Below, in pieces: positions 46,948 through 55,936 of a stretch of DNA of 64,000 bases. Each line of letters begins with the position of its first letter. Positions within the stretch are counted from its first letter, which is position 1. Under the pieces are notes generated by a model. The model was given only the letters and a program-made list of their open reading frames with translations, had not been told where the DNA came from and did not search any database. Source of the DNA: Pseudomonas koreensis (GTDB taxonomy: Bacteria > Pseudomonadota > Gammaproteobacteria > Pseudomonadales > Pseudomonadaceae); the NCBI RefSeq assembly GCF_025447595.1, contig NZ_JAOEJU010000019.1, forward strand, positions 1 to 64,000. The letters are read 5' to 3'. Both the position numbers and the translations under genes were made by a program.

Positions 46948-48118
46948 GGCTTGGCTCCGACTTGAGTTGCGCAAAGCAATCGGCCAGTCCTTCTAACAAT
47001 AGCTGCACCTGTGCCTCGCTGTGGGCGGCGGTCAGCGTCACCCGCAATCGCGCGCTGCCGGCAGGCACGGTCGGCGGACGGATCGCGGTGACCATCAGCC
47101 CACGCTCGCGCAGCATCTGCGACAAACGCACGGCGCGACCGGCATCGCCAATCATGATCGGCTGGATCGGCGTGAAGCTGTCCATCAACTCCAGACCGAT
47201 CTGTTCGGCGCCGTGGCGGAACTGGCGGATCAGCGTTTGCAGATGCTCGCGACGCCAGTGTTCACTGCGCAGCAGTTCCAGACTTTTCAACGTTGCGCAG
47301 GCCAGGGCCGGCGGCTGGCTGGTGGTGTAGATGTAGGGGCGGGCGAACTGGATCAGGCTTTCGATCAGCTCTTCACTGCCGGCGACGAACGCACCCGCCG
47401 TGCCGAACGCTTTGCCAAGAGTCCCGACCAGCACCGGCACGTCCTCCTGGCTCAAACCGAAATGCTCGACGATGCCGCCACCGTTCGCCCCCAGCGGACC
47501 GAAACCGTGGGCGTCGTCAACCATCAGCCAGGCGCCTTTCGCTTTGGTTTCCCGGGCCAGCGCCGGCAAGTCGGCAAGATCGCCGTCCATGCTGAACACG
47601 CCATCTGTGACCACCAGCGTATTACCGGTAGCTTTTTCCAGACGCTTGGCCAGGCTGTCGGCGTCGTTGTGCAGATAACGATTGAACCGCGCGCCGGACA
47701 ACAGGCCGGCATCCAGCAACGAAGCATGATTGAGCCGGTCTTCCAGCACCGTATCGCCCTGCCCGACTAATGCAGTGACCGCACCGAGGTTGGCCATGTA
47801 ACCGGTAGTGAACAACAGCGCACGCGGCCGTCCGGTGAGGTCGGCCAAGGCTTCTTCCAACTCGTGATGCGGGCCGCTGTGGCCGATTACCAGATGCGAG
47901 GCACCGCCGCCTACGCCCCATTTCGAGGCACCCGCGCGCCAGGCCTCGATGACTTGCGGATGATTGGCCAGGCCCAGGTAATCGTTGTTGCAGAACGCCA
48001 ACAACGGCTGACCGTCGACCACAACTTGCGGCCCTTGTGGGCTTTCAAGCAGCGGCCGCTGGCGATAGAGATTTTCGGCACGACGGGCAGCAAGGCGTGC
48101 GGCGAGATCGAAAGACAT
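46940..48118 (-). CDS. bioF: 8-amino-7-oxononanoate synthase
   Basis: 392 residues from ATG 48118. Alpha-oxoamine synthase family with NDYLGLANHP, DDAHGFGPLG and the PLP lysine in GTLGKAFGTAG. Condenses pimeloyl-ACP with L-alanine to KAPA. It begins the tight bioF-H-C-D run; bioB is 160 bp upstream across a REP pair. BioA is not present in this window, as in other pseudomonads where it is unlinked. Confidence 0.96.
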   Translation of the reverse strand: MSFDLAARLAARRAENLYRQRPLLESPQGPQVVVDGQPLLAFCNNDYLGLANHPQVIEAWRAGASKWGVGGGASHLVIGHSGPHHELEEALADLTGRPRALLFTTGYMANLGAVTALVGQGDTVLEDRLNHASLLDAGLLSGARFNRYLHNDADSLAKRLEKATGNTLVVTDGVFSMDGDLADLPALARETKAKGAWLMVDDAHGFGPLGANGGGIVEHFGLSQEDVPVLVGTLGKAFGTAGAFVAGSEELIESLIQFARPYIYTTSQPPALACATLKSLELLRSEHWRREHLQTLIRQFRHGAEQIGLELMDSFTPIQPIMIGDAGRAVRLSQMLRERGLMVTAIRPPTVPAGSARLRVTLTAAHSEAQVQLLLEGLADCFAQLKSEPSHA

Positions 48119-48151
48119 GCAAGCCTCGACATTCAAGTGACACAGATCCCT

Positions 48152-48241
48152 TGTGGGAGCGAGCCTGCTCGCGAAGAGGCCTTCACATCCGACATCAATG
48201 TCGACTGAAGCACCGCTTTCGCGAGCAAGCTCGCTCCCACA
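48152..48241. repeat. REP inverted pair between bioB and bioF
   Basis: Arms TGTGGGAGCGAGCCTGCTCG (from 48152, extending to 48175) and its complement variant (48218-48241). The spacer includes GACATCAATGTC. Could form a hairpin in the bioB-bioF transcript. Confidence 0.92.
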
Positions 48242-48278
48242 GGGGTTTGCATTCCTTCAGAGGAATCCGCGCAGGTTT

Positions 48279-49334
48279 TTACACCGCCGCGTTATAGAAC
48301 TGCTCGCTGCTCTTCTGCTCCACCAGGGCCTGCTCGATGGCAGCCTGATGCACTTCATCGGCGTGTTCTTCGCGGGCTTCTGGCTGAATGCCCAGACGCG
48401 CGAACAGCTGCATGTCCTTGTCGGCCTGCGGGTTGGCGGTGGTCAGCAGTTTATCGCCGTAGAAGATCGAGTTGGCGCCGGCGAAAAATGCCAGGGCCTG
48501 CATCTGCTCGTTCATCGCTTCGCGGCCGGCGGACAGGCGCACGTGGGATTGCGGCATGAGGATGCGCGCCACGGCGAGCATGCGGATGAAGTCGAACGGA
48601 TCAACGTCGTCGGCGTTTTCCAGCGGCGTGCCGGCGACCTTCACCAGCATGTTGATCGGCACCGACTCCGGGTGTTCCGGCAGGTTGGCCAGCTGGATCA
48701 GCAGGTTGGCACGATCATCGAGGGACTCGCCCATGCCGAGAATGCCGCCGGAGCAGATTTTCATCCCCGCGTCGCGCACGTAGGCCAGGGTTTGCAGGCG
48801 CTCGCTGTAGGTGCGGGTGGTGATGATGCTGCCGTAGAACTCAGGCGAAGTGTCGAGGTTGTGGTTGTAGTAATCGAGGCCGGCCTTGGCCAGCGCCTCG
48901 GTCTGATCCTGGTCGAGACGACCGAGGGTCATGCAGGTTTCCAGACCCATGGCCTTCACACCTTCAACCATTTTCAACACATACGGCATGTCCTTGGCCG
49001 ACGGGTGTTTCCAGGCCGCGCCCATGCAGAAACGGGTCGAGCCGATAGCCTTGGCGCGGGCAGCCTCTTCGAGAACTTTCTGCACCTCCATCAGCTTTTC
49101 TTTTTCCAGACCGGTGTTGTAGTGACCGGACTGCGGACAATATTTGCAATCTTCCGGACAAGCGCCGGTCTTGATCGACAGCAGCGTGGAAACCTGAACG
49201 CGGTTGGCATCGAAATGCGCGCGGTGCACCGTCTGCGCCTGAAACAGCAAGTCGTTGAATGGCTGTACGAAGAGTGCTTTGACTTCGGCCAGAGACCAGT
49301 CGTGACGCAGGATGGCAGTGGTGCTCGCGCTCAT
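48279..49334 (-). CDS. bioB: Biotin synthase
   Basis: 351 residues from ATG 49334 (AAGGAA upstream); a longer frame has a non-conserved extension. The radical SAM motif CPEDCKYC is followed by PQSGHYNTG; CICSG-like GMKICSGGILGMGES and the C-terminal SAGREAMNE..FFAGANSIFYGDKLLTT are BioB signatures including the [2Fe-2S] arginine. Inserts sulfur into dethiobiotin. Divergent from comF; I found no BirA-box palindrome in the 90-bp spacer. Confidence 0.97.
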   Translation of the reverse strand: MSASTTAILRHDWSLAEVKALFVQPFNDLLFQAQTVHRAHFDANRVQVSTLLSIKTGACPEDCKYCPQSGHYNTGLEKEKLMEVQKVLEEAARAKAIGSTRFCMGAAWKHPSAKDMPYVLKMVEGVKAMGLETCMTLGRLDQDQTEALAKAGLDYYNHNLDTSPEFYGSIITTRTYSERLQTLAYVRDAGMKICSGGILGMGESLDDRANLLIQLANLPEHPESVPINMLVKVAGTPLENADDVDPFDFIRMLAVARILMPQSHVRLSAGREAMNEQMQALAFFAGANSIFYGDKLLTTANPQADKDMQLFARLGIQPEAREEHADEVHQAAIEQALVEQKSSEQFYNAAV

Positions 49335-49424
49335 GGGTATTTCCTTGGTTATGCTTGGCTGACGACTGGGAAACGGAATATCCACAGGCGTTACACGGAT
49401 GTTTGGCATATTTAAGGAAGAGTC

Positions 49425-50165
49425 ATGCGCTGTCAACCACGATACCAAGGTCAGGTTTACATCTGTTTAAAAAACGTACAGACCTGTTTGCTGTGCGATG
49501 AGCCAGCAGAAGAGCAGACACCCCTATGTGGGGCCTGTGAAACAGAGCTGCCCTGGCTGGGTCATCAATGCACGATCTGCGCCCTGCCTCTACCTGCTGC
49601 CGGGTTGACTTGCAGCGAATGTCTGCATGAACCACCCGCCTTCGTACAAGTGGCCGTCCCTTGGATGTATGCCTTTCCGGTCGACACCTTGATCACCCGT
49701 TTCAAGCACAGTACAAACTGGCCTTTTGGCCGCCTGCTTGGCGAAGTTCTCGGGCAATACCTGCAACATCGCTTCGAAGAGGACATACCGCGCCCGGAGG
49801 CTTTAGTGCCGGTTCCACTCGCGGCAGGACGTTTGCGAAAGCGAGGATTCAATCAAGCCGCGATGCTTGCACGGTGGTTGGCAAAGACACTCGATCTGCC
49901 ATGCGAAGAAAACATGCTGCTGCGGATACAGGACACTGAAGCCCAGCAGGAGCTCAACGCCCGGGCTCGTAAACACAATCTGCGTCACGCCTTTGCTCTT
50001 ACCCCTGATGCGCGAGTGAAAGGCCGGCACGTGGCGTTGGTCGACGATGTCCTGACCACCGGCGCCACCGCGCAGGCGTTGGCCCGGCTACTGATGGATG
50101 CCGGGGCGGCGCGGGTGGATGTCTACTGTCTCGCCCGTACGCCAAAACCCGGTGATGCGGCTTGA
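49425..50165 (+). CDS. ComF family protein (phosphoribosyltransferase-like)
   Basis: 246 residues with a strong AAGGAAGAG ribosome site. N-terminal double zinc ribbon (CLLC..CGAC, CTIC..CSEC) followed by a PRTase-fold domain with VALVDDVLTTGATAQALA. ComF/GntX-like proteins are linked to DNA uptake or utilisation of DNA as nutrient. It is the last member before modE and transcribed from the bioB divergent region. No other competence genes are present. Confidence 0.93.
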   Translation: MRCQPRYQGQVYICLKNVQTCLLCDEPAEEQTPLCGACETELPWLGHQCTICALPLPAAGLTCSECLHEPPAFVQVAVPWMYAFPVDTLITRFKHSTNWPFGRLLGEVLGQYLQHRFEEDIPRPEALVPVPLAAGRLRKRGFNQAAMLARWLAKTLDLPCEENMLLRIQDTEAQQELNARARKHNLRHAFALTPDARVKGRHVALVDDVLTTGATAQALARLLMDAGAARVDVYCLARTPKPGDAA

Positions 50166-50223
50166 CTCAAGCGCGCCAAGCGGCCAACTTTCTCACCCAC
50201 CTTCCGAGTTCAAAGCGCCCGAC

Positions 50224-50988
50224 ATGTCCTTGCCCACCCTGCTGTCCCAGCACATCGTCCGCCGTCCGCAGCGCATTGCCTTGTTGCAGCACATCGCAGA
50301 ACAGGGTTCGATCACCCGCGCGGCGAAAAGCGCGGGCCTGAGCTACAAGGCGGCGTGGGATGCCATCGATGAGCTGAACAATCTCGCGCAAAAACCGCTG
50401 GTCGAACGGGCGGTCGGCGGCAAGGGTGGCGGTGGCGCCAGGTTGTCGAGCGAGGGCGAGCGTGTGCTGCGCCTCTATCAAAAGTTGCAAGCCTTGCAGG
50501 CCCAAGTGCTGGAGGCGGCCGAAGACGCCAGCGACCTCGACTTGCTCGGTCGCCTGATGCTCAGAACCAGCGCGCGCAATCAGTTACACGGAAAAGTCCT
50601 GGAAATCGAAAGTCAGGGCCGCAACGACCTGATCCGCCTCGAACTGGCCGAAGGTCTGTCGATCGACGCGCAGATCACCCACGACAGCACCGTGCACCTG
50701 GAGCTGCAACCGGGCACCGAAGTGGTGGCACTGATCAAGGCCGGCTGGCTCGAACTGCTCGCGCCCCAGGACTCACCCGCCGCTGCTCACAATGTACTGA
50801 ACGGGCGCATCGAAGAAATCCTCGACGCCGAAGACGGCCCCAGCGAAGTACGCATCGCCCTGCCCAATGGCCAGACCCTTTGCGCACTGGCCGAACCGCT
50901 GGACCTGCGCACCCGTGGCCTGACGGTCGAGCAACCGGTGCAGGTGCAGTTTTCCCCGTCCAATGTGCTGCTCGGAACACCGCTCTAA
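50224..50988 (+). CDS. modE: Molybdate-responsive regulator ModE
   Basis: 254 residues from ATG 50224. N-terminal winged HTH (ITRAAKSAGLSYKAAWDAIDELNNL) and two C-terminal TOBE/MOP units (RNQLHGKVLEIES, HNVLNGRIEEILDAEDG) that bind molybdate at the dimer interface. ModE usually represses modABC; no mod transporter is in the window, as with P. aeruginosa PA0487. Longer in-frame starts exist but lack a ribosome site. Confidence 0.9.
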   Translation: MSLPTLLSQHIVRRPQRIALLQHIAEQGSITRAAKSAGLSYKAAWDAIDELNNLAQKPLVERAVGGKGGGGARLSSEGERVLRLYQKLQALQAQVLEAAEDASDLDLLGRLMLRTSARNQLHGKVLEIESQGRNDLIRLELAEGLSIDAQITHDSTVHLELQPGTEVVALIKAGWLELLAPQDSPAAAHNVLNGRIEEILDAEDGPSEVRIALPNGQTLCALAEPLDLRTRGLTVEQPVQVQFSPSNVLLGTPL

Positions 50989-50994
50989 ACGGCG

Positions 50995-51012
50995 CTGCAA
51001 CGAAAGCGTCAT
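50995..51012 (+). promoter_or_regulatory. Possible PHO box before phoX
   Basis: CTGCAAC-GAAA-GCGTCAT (50995-51012) has 9 of 14 matches to the paired CTGTCAT repeats with the correct 4-bp spacer, 45 bp upstream of the phosphatase start. Weak but in the right place. Confidence 0.3.
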
Positions 51013-51057
51013 CGACCCGCATTAAGGTGGCTGCCAAAACCATGCAGGGAGCCTGAT

Positions 51058-52959
51058 GTGAGCCTATTAGAAGAAAACCAATCCACAGACCTGGAAAAAA
51101 TGGTCGGCCTGAGCCGTCGCGGATTCATCAGCGCCGGCGCGCTGTGCGGCGCGGCGATGTTCCTCGGCGGCAACCTGCTGAGCCGCAGCGTGCTGGCCGC
51201 CAGTGTCAGCGCCGGCAACAGCCGTCTGCTCGGCTTCGACAGCATTCCGGCTGCCACCACCGACACCATCAGCCTGCCCAAAGGCTACAAGTCGTCGGTG
51301 CTGATCAGCTGGGGTCAGCCGCTGCACAAGAACGGTCCGGCCTTCGACCCGAGCGGCAACGGCACCGCGGCTGCGCAGGAAGTGCAGTTCGGCGACAACA
51401 ACGACGGCATGAGCCTGTTCGAATTCCCGGGCGAGAAAAACCGTGCGCTGATGGCGATCAACAACGAATACACCAACTACCGCTACCTCTATCCGCACGG
51501 CGGCATGCCGCAATCGGCCGAGGACGTGCGCAAGGCCCTGGCCTGCGAAGGCGTTTCGGTGATCGAAGTGCAGCGCAAGAACGGCCAGTGGCAGTTCGTC
51601 CAGGGCTCGCGCTACAACCGGCGCATCCACGGCAACTCGCCGCTGCGTATCAGCGGCCCGGCTGCCGGTCACGAGCTGATGAAAACCAGCGCCGACAAGC
51701 ACGGCAAGAAAGTTCTCGGCACCTTCCAGAACTGCGCCAACGGCAAGACGCCGTGGGGCACTTATCTGACCTGCGAAGAGAACTTCACCGACTGCTTCGG
51801 CAGCAGCAACGCCCAACAACAATTCGATCCGGCGCAGAAACGCTACGGCGTGTCGGCCGCCAGCCGCGAGATCAACTGGCATCCGTTCGATCCGCGCTTC
51901 GACATGGCGAAGAACCCGAACGAGCTCAACCGTCACGGCTGGGTCGTGGAGATCGATCCGTTCGACCCGCAATCGACCCCGGTCAAACGCACCGCGCTGG
52001 GCCGCTTCAAACATGAAAACGCCGCACTGGCCGAGACCGACGACGGACGCGCCGTGGTGTACATGGGCGACGACGAACGCGGCGAGTTCATCTACAAATT
52101 CGTCAGCCGCGACAAGATCAATCACCGCAACGCCAAGGCCAACCGCGACATTCTCGATCACGGCACGCTGTACGTGGCCAAGTTCGATAACGGCGACAGC
52201 AACCCGGATCACCCGAAAGGCCAGGGCCAGTGGATCGAACTGACCCACGGCAAGAACGGCATCGACGCCAGCAGCGGTTTTGCCGATCAGGCCGAAGTGC
52301 TGATTCACGCGCGTCTGGCGGCCAGCGTGGTCGGCGCCACGCGCATGGACCGTCCGGAATGGATCGTGGTCAGCCCGAAAGACGGCCAGGTTTATTGCAC
52401 CCTGACCAACAACGCCAAGCGCGGCGAGGACGGCCAACCGGTGGGCGGCCCGAACCCGCGCGAGAAGAACGTCTACGGGCAGATCCTGCGCTGGCGCACC
52501 GACCGCGACGATCACGCGGCGAAGACCTTCGCCTGGGATCTGTTCGTGGTGGCCGGCAACCCGGGCGTGCACGCCGGTACACCGAAAGGCGGTTCGTCGA
52601 ATATCACGCCGCAGAACATGTTCAACAGCCCCGACGGCCTCGGTTTCGACAAGGCCGGGCGGTTGTGGATTCTCACTGACGGTGATTCGAGCAACGCCGG
52701 GGACTTTGCCGGGATGGGCAACAACCAGATGCTCTGCGCCGATCCTGCAACCGGTGAGATTCGCCGGTTCATGGTCGGGCCGATCGGTTGCGAGGTCACC
52801 GGGATCAGCTTCTCGCCGGATCAGAAAACCCTGTTCGTCGGGATTCAGCACCCGGGCGAGAACGGCGGTTCGACCTTCCCCGAGCACCTGCCGAACGGCA
52901 AGCCGCGGTCATCGGTGATGGCGATTACCCGTGAGGATGGCGGGATCGTCGGCGCCTGA
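51058..52959 (+). CDS. PhoX-type alkaline phosphatase (DUF839), Tat-exported
   Basis: 633 residues from GTG 51058, preceded by AGGGAG. A Tat signal contains R20-R21 (LSRRGFISAGALCGAAMFLGG). Conserved PhoX stretches: GTYLTCEENFTDCFG, GRFKHENAALAETDDGRAVVYMGDDERGEFIYKFV and PDGLGFDKAGRLWILTDGD. PhoX enzymes are Ca/Fe-dependent phosphomonoesterases of the periplasm, first studied in P. fluorescens. A possible PHO box lies upstream. It is transcribed after modE but probably from its own promoter; a REP pair follows. Confidence 0.85.
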   Translation: MSLLEENQSTDLEKMVGLSRRGFISAGALCGAAMFLGGNLLSRSVLAASVSAGNSRLLGFDSIPAATTDTISLPKGYKSSVLISWGQPLHKNGPAFDPSGNGTAAAQEVQFGDNNDGMSLFEFPGEKNRALMAINNEYTNYRYLYPHGGMPQSAEDVRKALACEGVSVIEVQRKNGQWQFVQGSRYNRRIHGNSPLRISGPAAGHELMKTSADKHGKKVLGTFQNCANGKTPWGTYLTCEENFTDCFGSSNAQQQFDPAQKRYGVSAASREINWHPFDPRFDMAKNPNELNRHGWVVEIDPFDPQSTPVKRTALGRFKHENAALAETDDGRAVVYMGDDERGEFIYKFVSRDKINHRNAKANRDILDHGTLYVAKFDNGDSNPDHPKGQGQWIELTHGKNGIDASSGFADQAEVLIHARLAASVVGATRMDRPEWIVVSPKDGQVYCTLTNNAKRGEDGQPVGGPNPREKNVYGQILRWRTDRDDHAAKTFAWDLFVVAGNPGVHAGTPKGGSSNITPQNMFNSPDGLGFDKAGRLWILTDGDSSNAGDFAGMGNNQMLCADPATGEIRRFMVGPIGCEVTGISFSPDQKTLFVGIQHPGENGGSTFPEHLPNGKPRSSVMAITREDGGIVGA

Positions 52960-52968
52960 TAATCCGCT

Positions 52969-53032
52969 TTCGCGAGCAGGCTCGCTCCCACAGGATGTGC
53001 ACCAGACCTGTGGGAGCGAGCTTGCTCGCGAA
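52969..53032. repeat. REP inverted pair after phoX
   Basis: Arms 52969-52992 and 53009-53032 (core TGTGGGAGCGAGCTTGCTCG) separated by only 16 bp. The compact spacing makes it a strong hairpin that could serve as the phoX transcript end. Confidence 0.92.
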
Positions 53033-53138
53033 TGGGCTCTATCAGCCCCCTCAACTCTCAAGCCAAAACCCTCAAGCCCCACAGTCTGCGCTACCATGCT
53101 GAGCCGGACGCGGCAGCCTGCTGCGCGCAGGAGTCAGC

Positions 53139-54113
53139 ATGGCCCACCCGTTTGAAACCCTCACCCCAGACCTCGTGCTCGATGCCGTCGAAAGCATCGG
53201 CTTCCTGAGCGACGCGCGCATTCTGGCGCTCAACAGTTATGAAAACCGCGTCTATCAGGTCGGCATCGAAGACTCGGAACCGCTGATCGCCAAGTTCTAT
53301 CGCCCGCAGCGCTGGACTAACGAAGCGATCCTGGAGGAGCACCAGTTCACCTTCGAACTGGCCGATGTCGAGATCCCGGTGGTAGCGCCATTGATCCACA
53401 ACGGTGAAACCCTGCACGAACACGCCGGTTTTCGTTTCACCCTGTTTCCCCGTCGTGGTGGCCGGGCGCCGGAGCCGGGCAATCTCGATCAGCTGTACCG
53501 CCTCGGCCAGTTGCTCGGGCGAATGCATGCGGTCGGCGGGACCAAACCATTCGAACACCGCGAAGCGTTGGCCGTGAAGAATTTCGGCCATGACTCGCTG
53601 ACCACTTTGCTGGAAGGCAACTTCATTCCCAAGAGCCTGCTGCCGGCCTACGAATCGGTCGCCCGCGACCTGCTCAAGCGTGTGGAAGACGTCTACGCTG
53701 CCACGCCGCACCAGAACATCCGCATGCACGGCGACTGCCACCCCGGCAACATGATGTGCCGCGACGAGATGTTTCACATCGTCGACCTCGACGACTGCCG
53801 CATGGGCCCGGCAGTGCAGGACATCTGGATGATGCTCGCCGGCGATCGTCAGGATTGCCTCGGACAACTGTCGGAGTTAATGGACGGCTACAACGAATTC
53901 CACGACTTCGACCCGCGCGAACTGGCGCTGATCGAACCGCTGCGCGCCTTGCGTCTGATGCATTACAGCGCGTGGCTGGCCCGGCGCTGGGACGATCCGG
54001 CGTTCCCTCGCAGCTTCCCGTGGTTCGGCAGCGAGCGGTATTGGGGCGATCAGGTGCTGGCATTGCGTGAGCAACTGTCGGCGCTGAACGAAGAGCCGTT
54101 GAAGCTTTTCTGA
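53139..54113 (+). CDS. srkA: Stress response kinase A family protein (YihE/SrkA)
   Basis: 324 residues, close to E. coli SrkA (328). Protein-kinase-like fold with catalytic HGDCHPGNMMC and metal-binding IVDLDDCRMGPAVQDIWMML. In E. coli SrkA is a Ser/Thr kinase that protects against oxidative and other stress-induced death. AGGAG precedes the ATG. It is flanked on both sides by REP pairs, so it is probably an isolated transcription unit. Confidence 0.9.
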   Translation: MAHPFETLTPDLVLDAVESIGFLSDARILALNSYENRVYQVGIEDSEPLIAKFYRPQRWTNEAILEEHQFTFELADVEIPVVAPLIHNGETLHEHAGFRFTLFPRRGGRAPEPGNLDQLYRLGQLLGRMHAVGGTKPFEHREALAVKNFGHDSLTTLLEGNFIPKSLLPAYESVARDLLKRVEDVYAATPHQNIRMHGDCHPGNMMCRDEMFHIVDLDDCRMGPAVQDIWMMLAGDRQDCLGQLSELMDGYNEFHDFDPRELALIEPLRALRLMHYSAWLARRWDDPAFPRSFPWFGSERYWGDQVLALREQLSALNEEPLKLF

Positions 54114-54127
54114 TTGACCACTACCCC

Positions 54128-54217
54128 TGTGGGAGCGAGCTTGCTCGCGAATGCGTATGGACATTCAACATCAGTGTCGGCTGATACAACGCCTTCGCGA
54201 GCAAGCTCGCTCCCACA
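54128..54217. repeat. REP inverted pair between srkA and rarD
   Basis: Arms 54128-54151 (TGTGGGAGCGAGCTTGCTCG...) and 54194-54217, separated by 42 bp. The spacer carries ACATTCAACATCAGTGTCGG, similar to the spacer of the bio REP pair. Confidence 0.92.
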
Positions 54218-54306
54218 GTTCTAGCCGGGTTCACAATTTCAGAATCAATCACCTAAAAATCTCCTTACAATCGCTGCTTTGTTAGCTGCCTAAGCAAGGA
54301 TTCTGC

Positions 54307-55194
54307 ATGCAAGCCGCCAACCCGCGTCGCGGGTACATTCTGGGCCTGAGTGCCTACATCATCTGGGGTCTTTTCCCGCTCTACTTCAAAGCCATCGCCG
54401 AAGTGCCGGCGGTGGAAATCATCATTCACCGGGTGCTGTGGTCGGCGCTGTTCGGCGCGCTGCTGTTGATGGTCTGGAAGCATCCCGGCTGGTGGCAAGA
54501 GCTGCGCGACAACCCTAAACGCCTGGCGATTCTCGCGCTCAGCGGGACCTTGATCGCGGCCAACTGGCTGACCTACGTCTGGTCGGTAAACAACGGCCGG
54601 ATGCTGGAAGCGAGCCTCGGTTACTACATCAACCCACTGGTGAACGTGCTGCTGGGCATGCTGATCCTCGGCGAACGCCTGCGGCGCATGCAGTGGATCG
54701 CGGTAGGGTTGGCAGCGGTCGGCGTGGCGCAGCAGGTGTGGCAGGTCGGCAGTCTGCCGTGGGTGTCGCTGGTGCTGGCGCTGACCTTCGGTTTCTACGG
54801 GCTGATCCGCAAGCAGGCGCCGGTCAAGGCACTGCCGGGGCTGGTGGTGGAAACCTGGATGCTGGTGCCGATCGCTCTCGCGTGGCTGCTGTTCAATCCG
54901 ACCGCGACCAGCGCGCAGGCCGAGTTCTGGACCACTTCCGAAGCCTGGTGGCTGGTGGCGGCCGGTCCGGTGACGCTGGTGCCGCTGGTCTGCTTCAACG
55001 CGGCCGCGCGGCATCTGCCCTACACCACCCTCGGTTTCCTGCAATACCTGGCGCCGACCCTGGTGCTGCTGCAGGCCGTGCTGTTGTTCGGCGAGCATTT
55101 GTCGTCCAGCACGCTGATCGCCTTCATGTTTATCTGGGCCGGCCTGGCGGTGTACAGCGTCGATGCGTGGATAAGTCTACGTCGGCGCAGCTGA
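54307..55194 (+). CDS. rarD: RarD family DMT-superfamily transporter
   Basis: 295 residues with about ten transmembrane helices in two EamA-like halves. N-terminal RGYILGLSAYIIWGLFPLYFK and YTTLGFLQYLAPTLVLLQAV are RarD family stretches. Homologous to chloramphenicol-resistance-associated RarD, but the true substrate is unknown. Ribosome site AAGGA. A hairpin terminator follows. Confidence 0.9.
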   Translation: MQAANPRRGYILGLSAYIIWGLFPLYFKAIAEVPAVEIIIHRVLWSALFGALLLMVWKHPGWWQELRDNPKRLAILALSGTLIAANWLTYVWSVNNGRMLEASLGYYINPLVNVLLGMLILGERLRRMQWIAVGLAAVGVAQQVWQVGSLPWVSLVLALTFGFYGLIRKQAPVKALPGLVVETWMLVPIALAWLLFNPTATSAQAEFWTTSEAWWLVAAGPVTLVPLVCFNAAARHLPYTTLGFLQYLAPTLVLLQAVLLFGEHLSSSTLIAFMFIWAGLAVYSVDAWISLRRRS

Positions 55195-55218
55195 TCAAAA
55201 AACGCACAAACCTCCACA

Positions 55219-55237
55219 GGCCACGATTCTCGTGGCC
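55219..55237 (+). terminator. Hairpin after rarD
   Basis: GGCCACG (55219-55225), loop ATTCT, CGTGGCC (55231-55237), then TTC-rich sequence. It is a weak intrinsic terminator 24 bp past the stop. Confidence 0.6.
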
Positions 55238-55257
55238 TTCATCGTTCCTTCCCAAGG

Positions 55258-55266
55258 TTATCCACA
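55258..55266 (+). promoter_or_regulatory. DnaA box 1
   Basis: Perfect TTATCCACA in the rarD-gcvR spacer. A second perfect copy lies 113 bp away and a 7/9 copy further on. Confidence 0.55.
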
Positions 55267-55370
55267 GCGTGATCCCCGCCGTTTGTGCGCAAGTCACTGA
55301 ATGCTGGCGGTTTTTTGATCAATCCTCGCCAAGCCACGGCGGACGTGGCCTGGCGCTCTGTCTCTACAGG

Positions 55371-55379
55371 TTATCCACA
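55371..55379 (+). promoter_or_regulatory. DnaA box 2
   Basis: Perfect TTATCCACA in the same orientation as box 1, 113 bp apart start to start. A partial box (reverse orientation, TGGATAA) is at 55399-55405. Confidence 0.55.
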
Positions 55380-55417
55380 GGCGGGTGCACGCTAAAACTG
55401 GATAACCCGTTCCGCGC

Positions 55418-55936
55418 TCATGGATCGGTGCGCAGCACCAGTTCCACCATCAAATCGTCGGCCAGGGTTTCCAGGCGCGATTGCAGCACGTCCAGCGACA
55501 GGTTCAGCGGCACCGCCAGAATCGCCTCGGCGTGGAACAGCGGTTCGCTGCTCATTGGCGCCGGGCGCACTTCGGTCACCAGTCGTTCGAGGTTGACGCC
55601 CTGCTCGCTCAGCAAGCGAGTGATGTCACGTACGATGCCCGGACGGTCGTTGCCCACCAACTCCATGGCGATTGGTTTCCAGGTACAGGCTTGCTCGATC
55701 CCGCTTTCGGCCACCAGCACGCGAATACCCTGCGCCGACAGTGCTTGTAAGGCATCAACTAATTCGTCGTAAGCCTCTGCCGGCACGCCCACCCGCAGGA
55801 TCCCGGCGAACTGCCCGGCCATCCGTGACATGCGGCTTTCCAGCCAGTTGCCGCCGTGTTCGGCGATGCATTGGGCGATGCGCTCGACCTGCCCGGGCTT
55901 GTCCGGTGCGAAGACAGTGAGTACGAGGTGATCCAT
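55418..55936 (-). CDS. Glycine cleavage system transcriptional repressor-like ACT protein (GcvR)
   Basis: 172 residues made of two ACT-type domains (MDHLVLTVFAPDKPGQVERIAQCI and MELVGNDRPGIVRDITRLLSEQGVNLERL). GcvR in E. coli senses glycine and inactivates GcvA; the family in pseudomonads sits next to glcB and gcv-related loci. No gcvA or gcv enzyme is in the window, so the partner is unknown. Divergent from glcB across 454 bp. Confidence 0.87.
   Translation of the reverse strand: MDHLVLTVFAPDKPGQVERIAQCIAEHGGNWLESRMSRMAGQFAGILRVGVPAEAYDELVDALQALSAQGIRVLVAESGIEQACTWKPIAMELVGNDRPGIVRDITRLLSEQGVNLERLVTEVRPAPMSSEPLFHAEAILAVPLNLSLDVLQSRLETLADDLMVELVLRTDP

Noticed and set aside
49335..49424. BirA operator between bioB and comF
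   Set aside because: No TTGTAAACC-type inverted repeat could be found in the 90-bp spacer.
48152..54217. REP pairs as a CRISPR array
   Set aside because: They are isolated inverted pairs kilobases apart, without regular direct repeats or spacers, and no cas gene is present.
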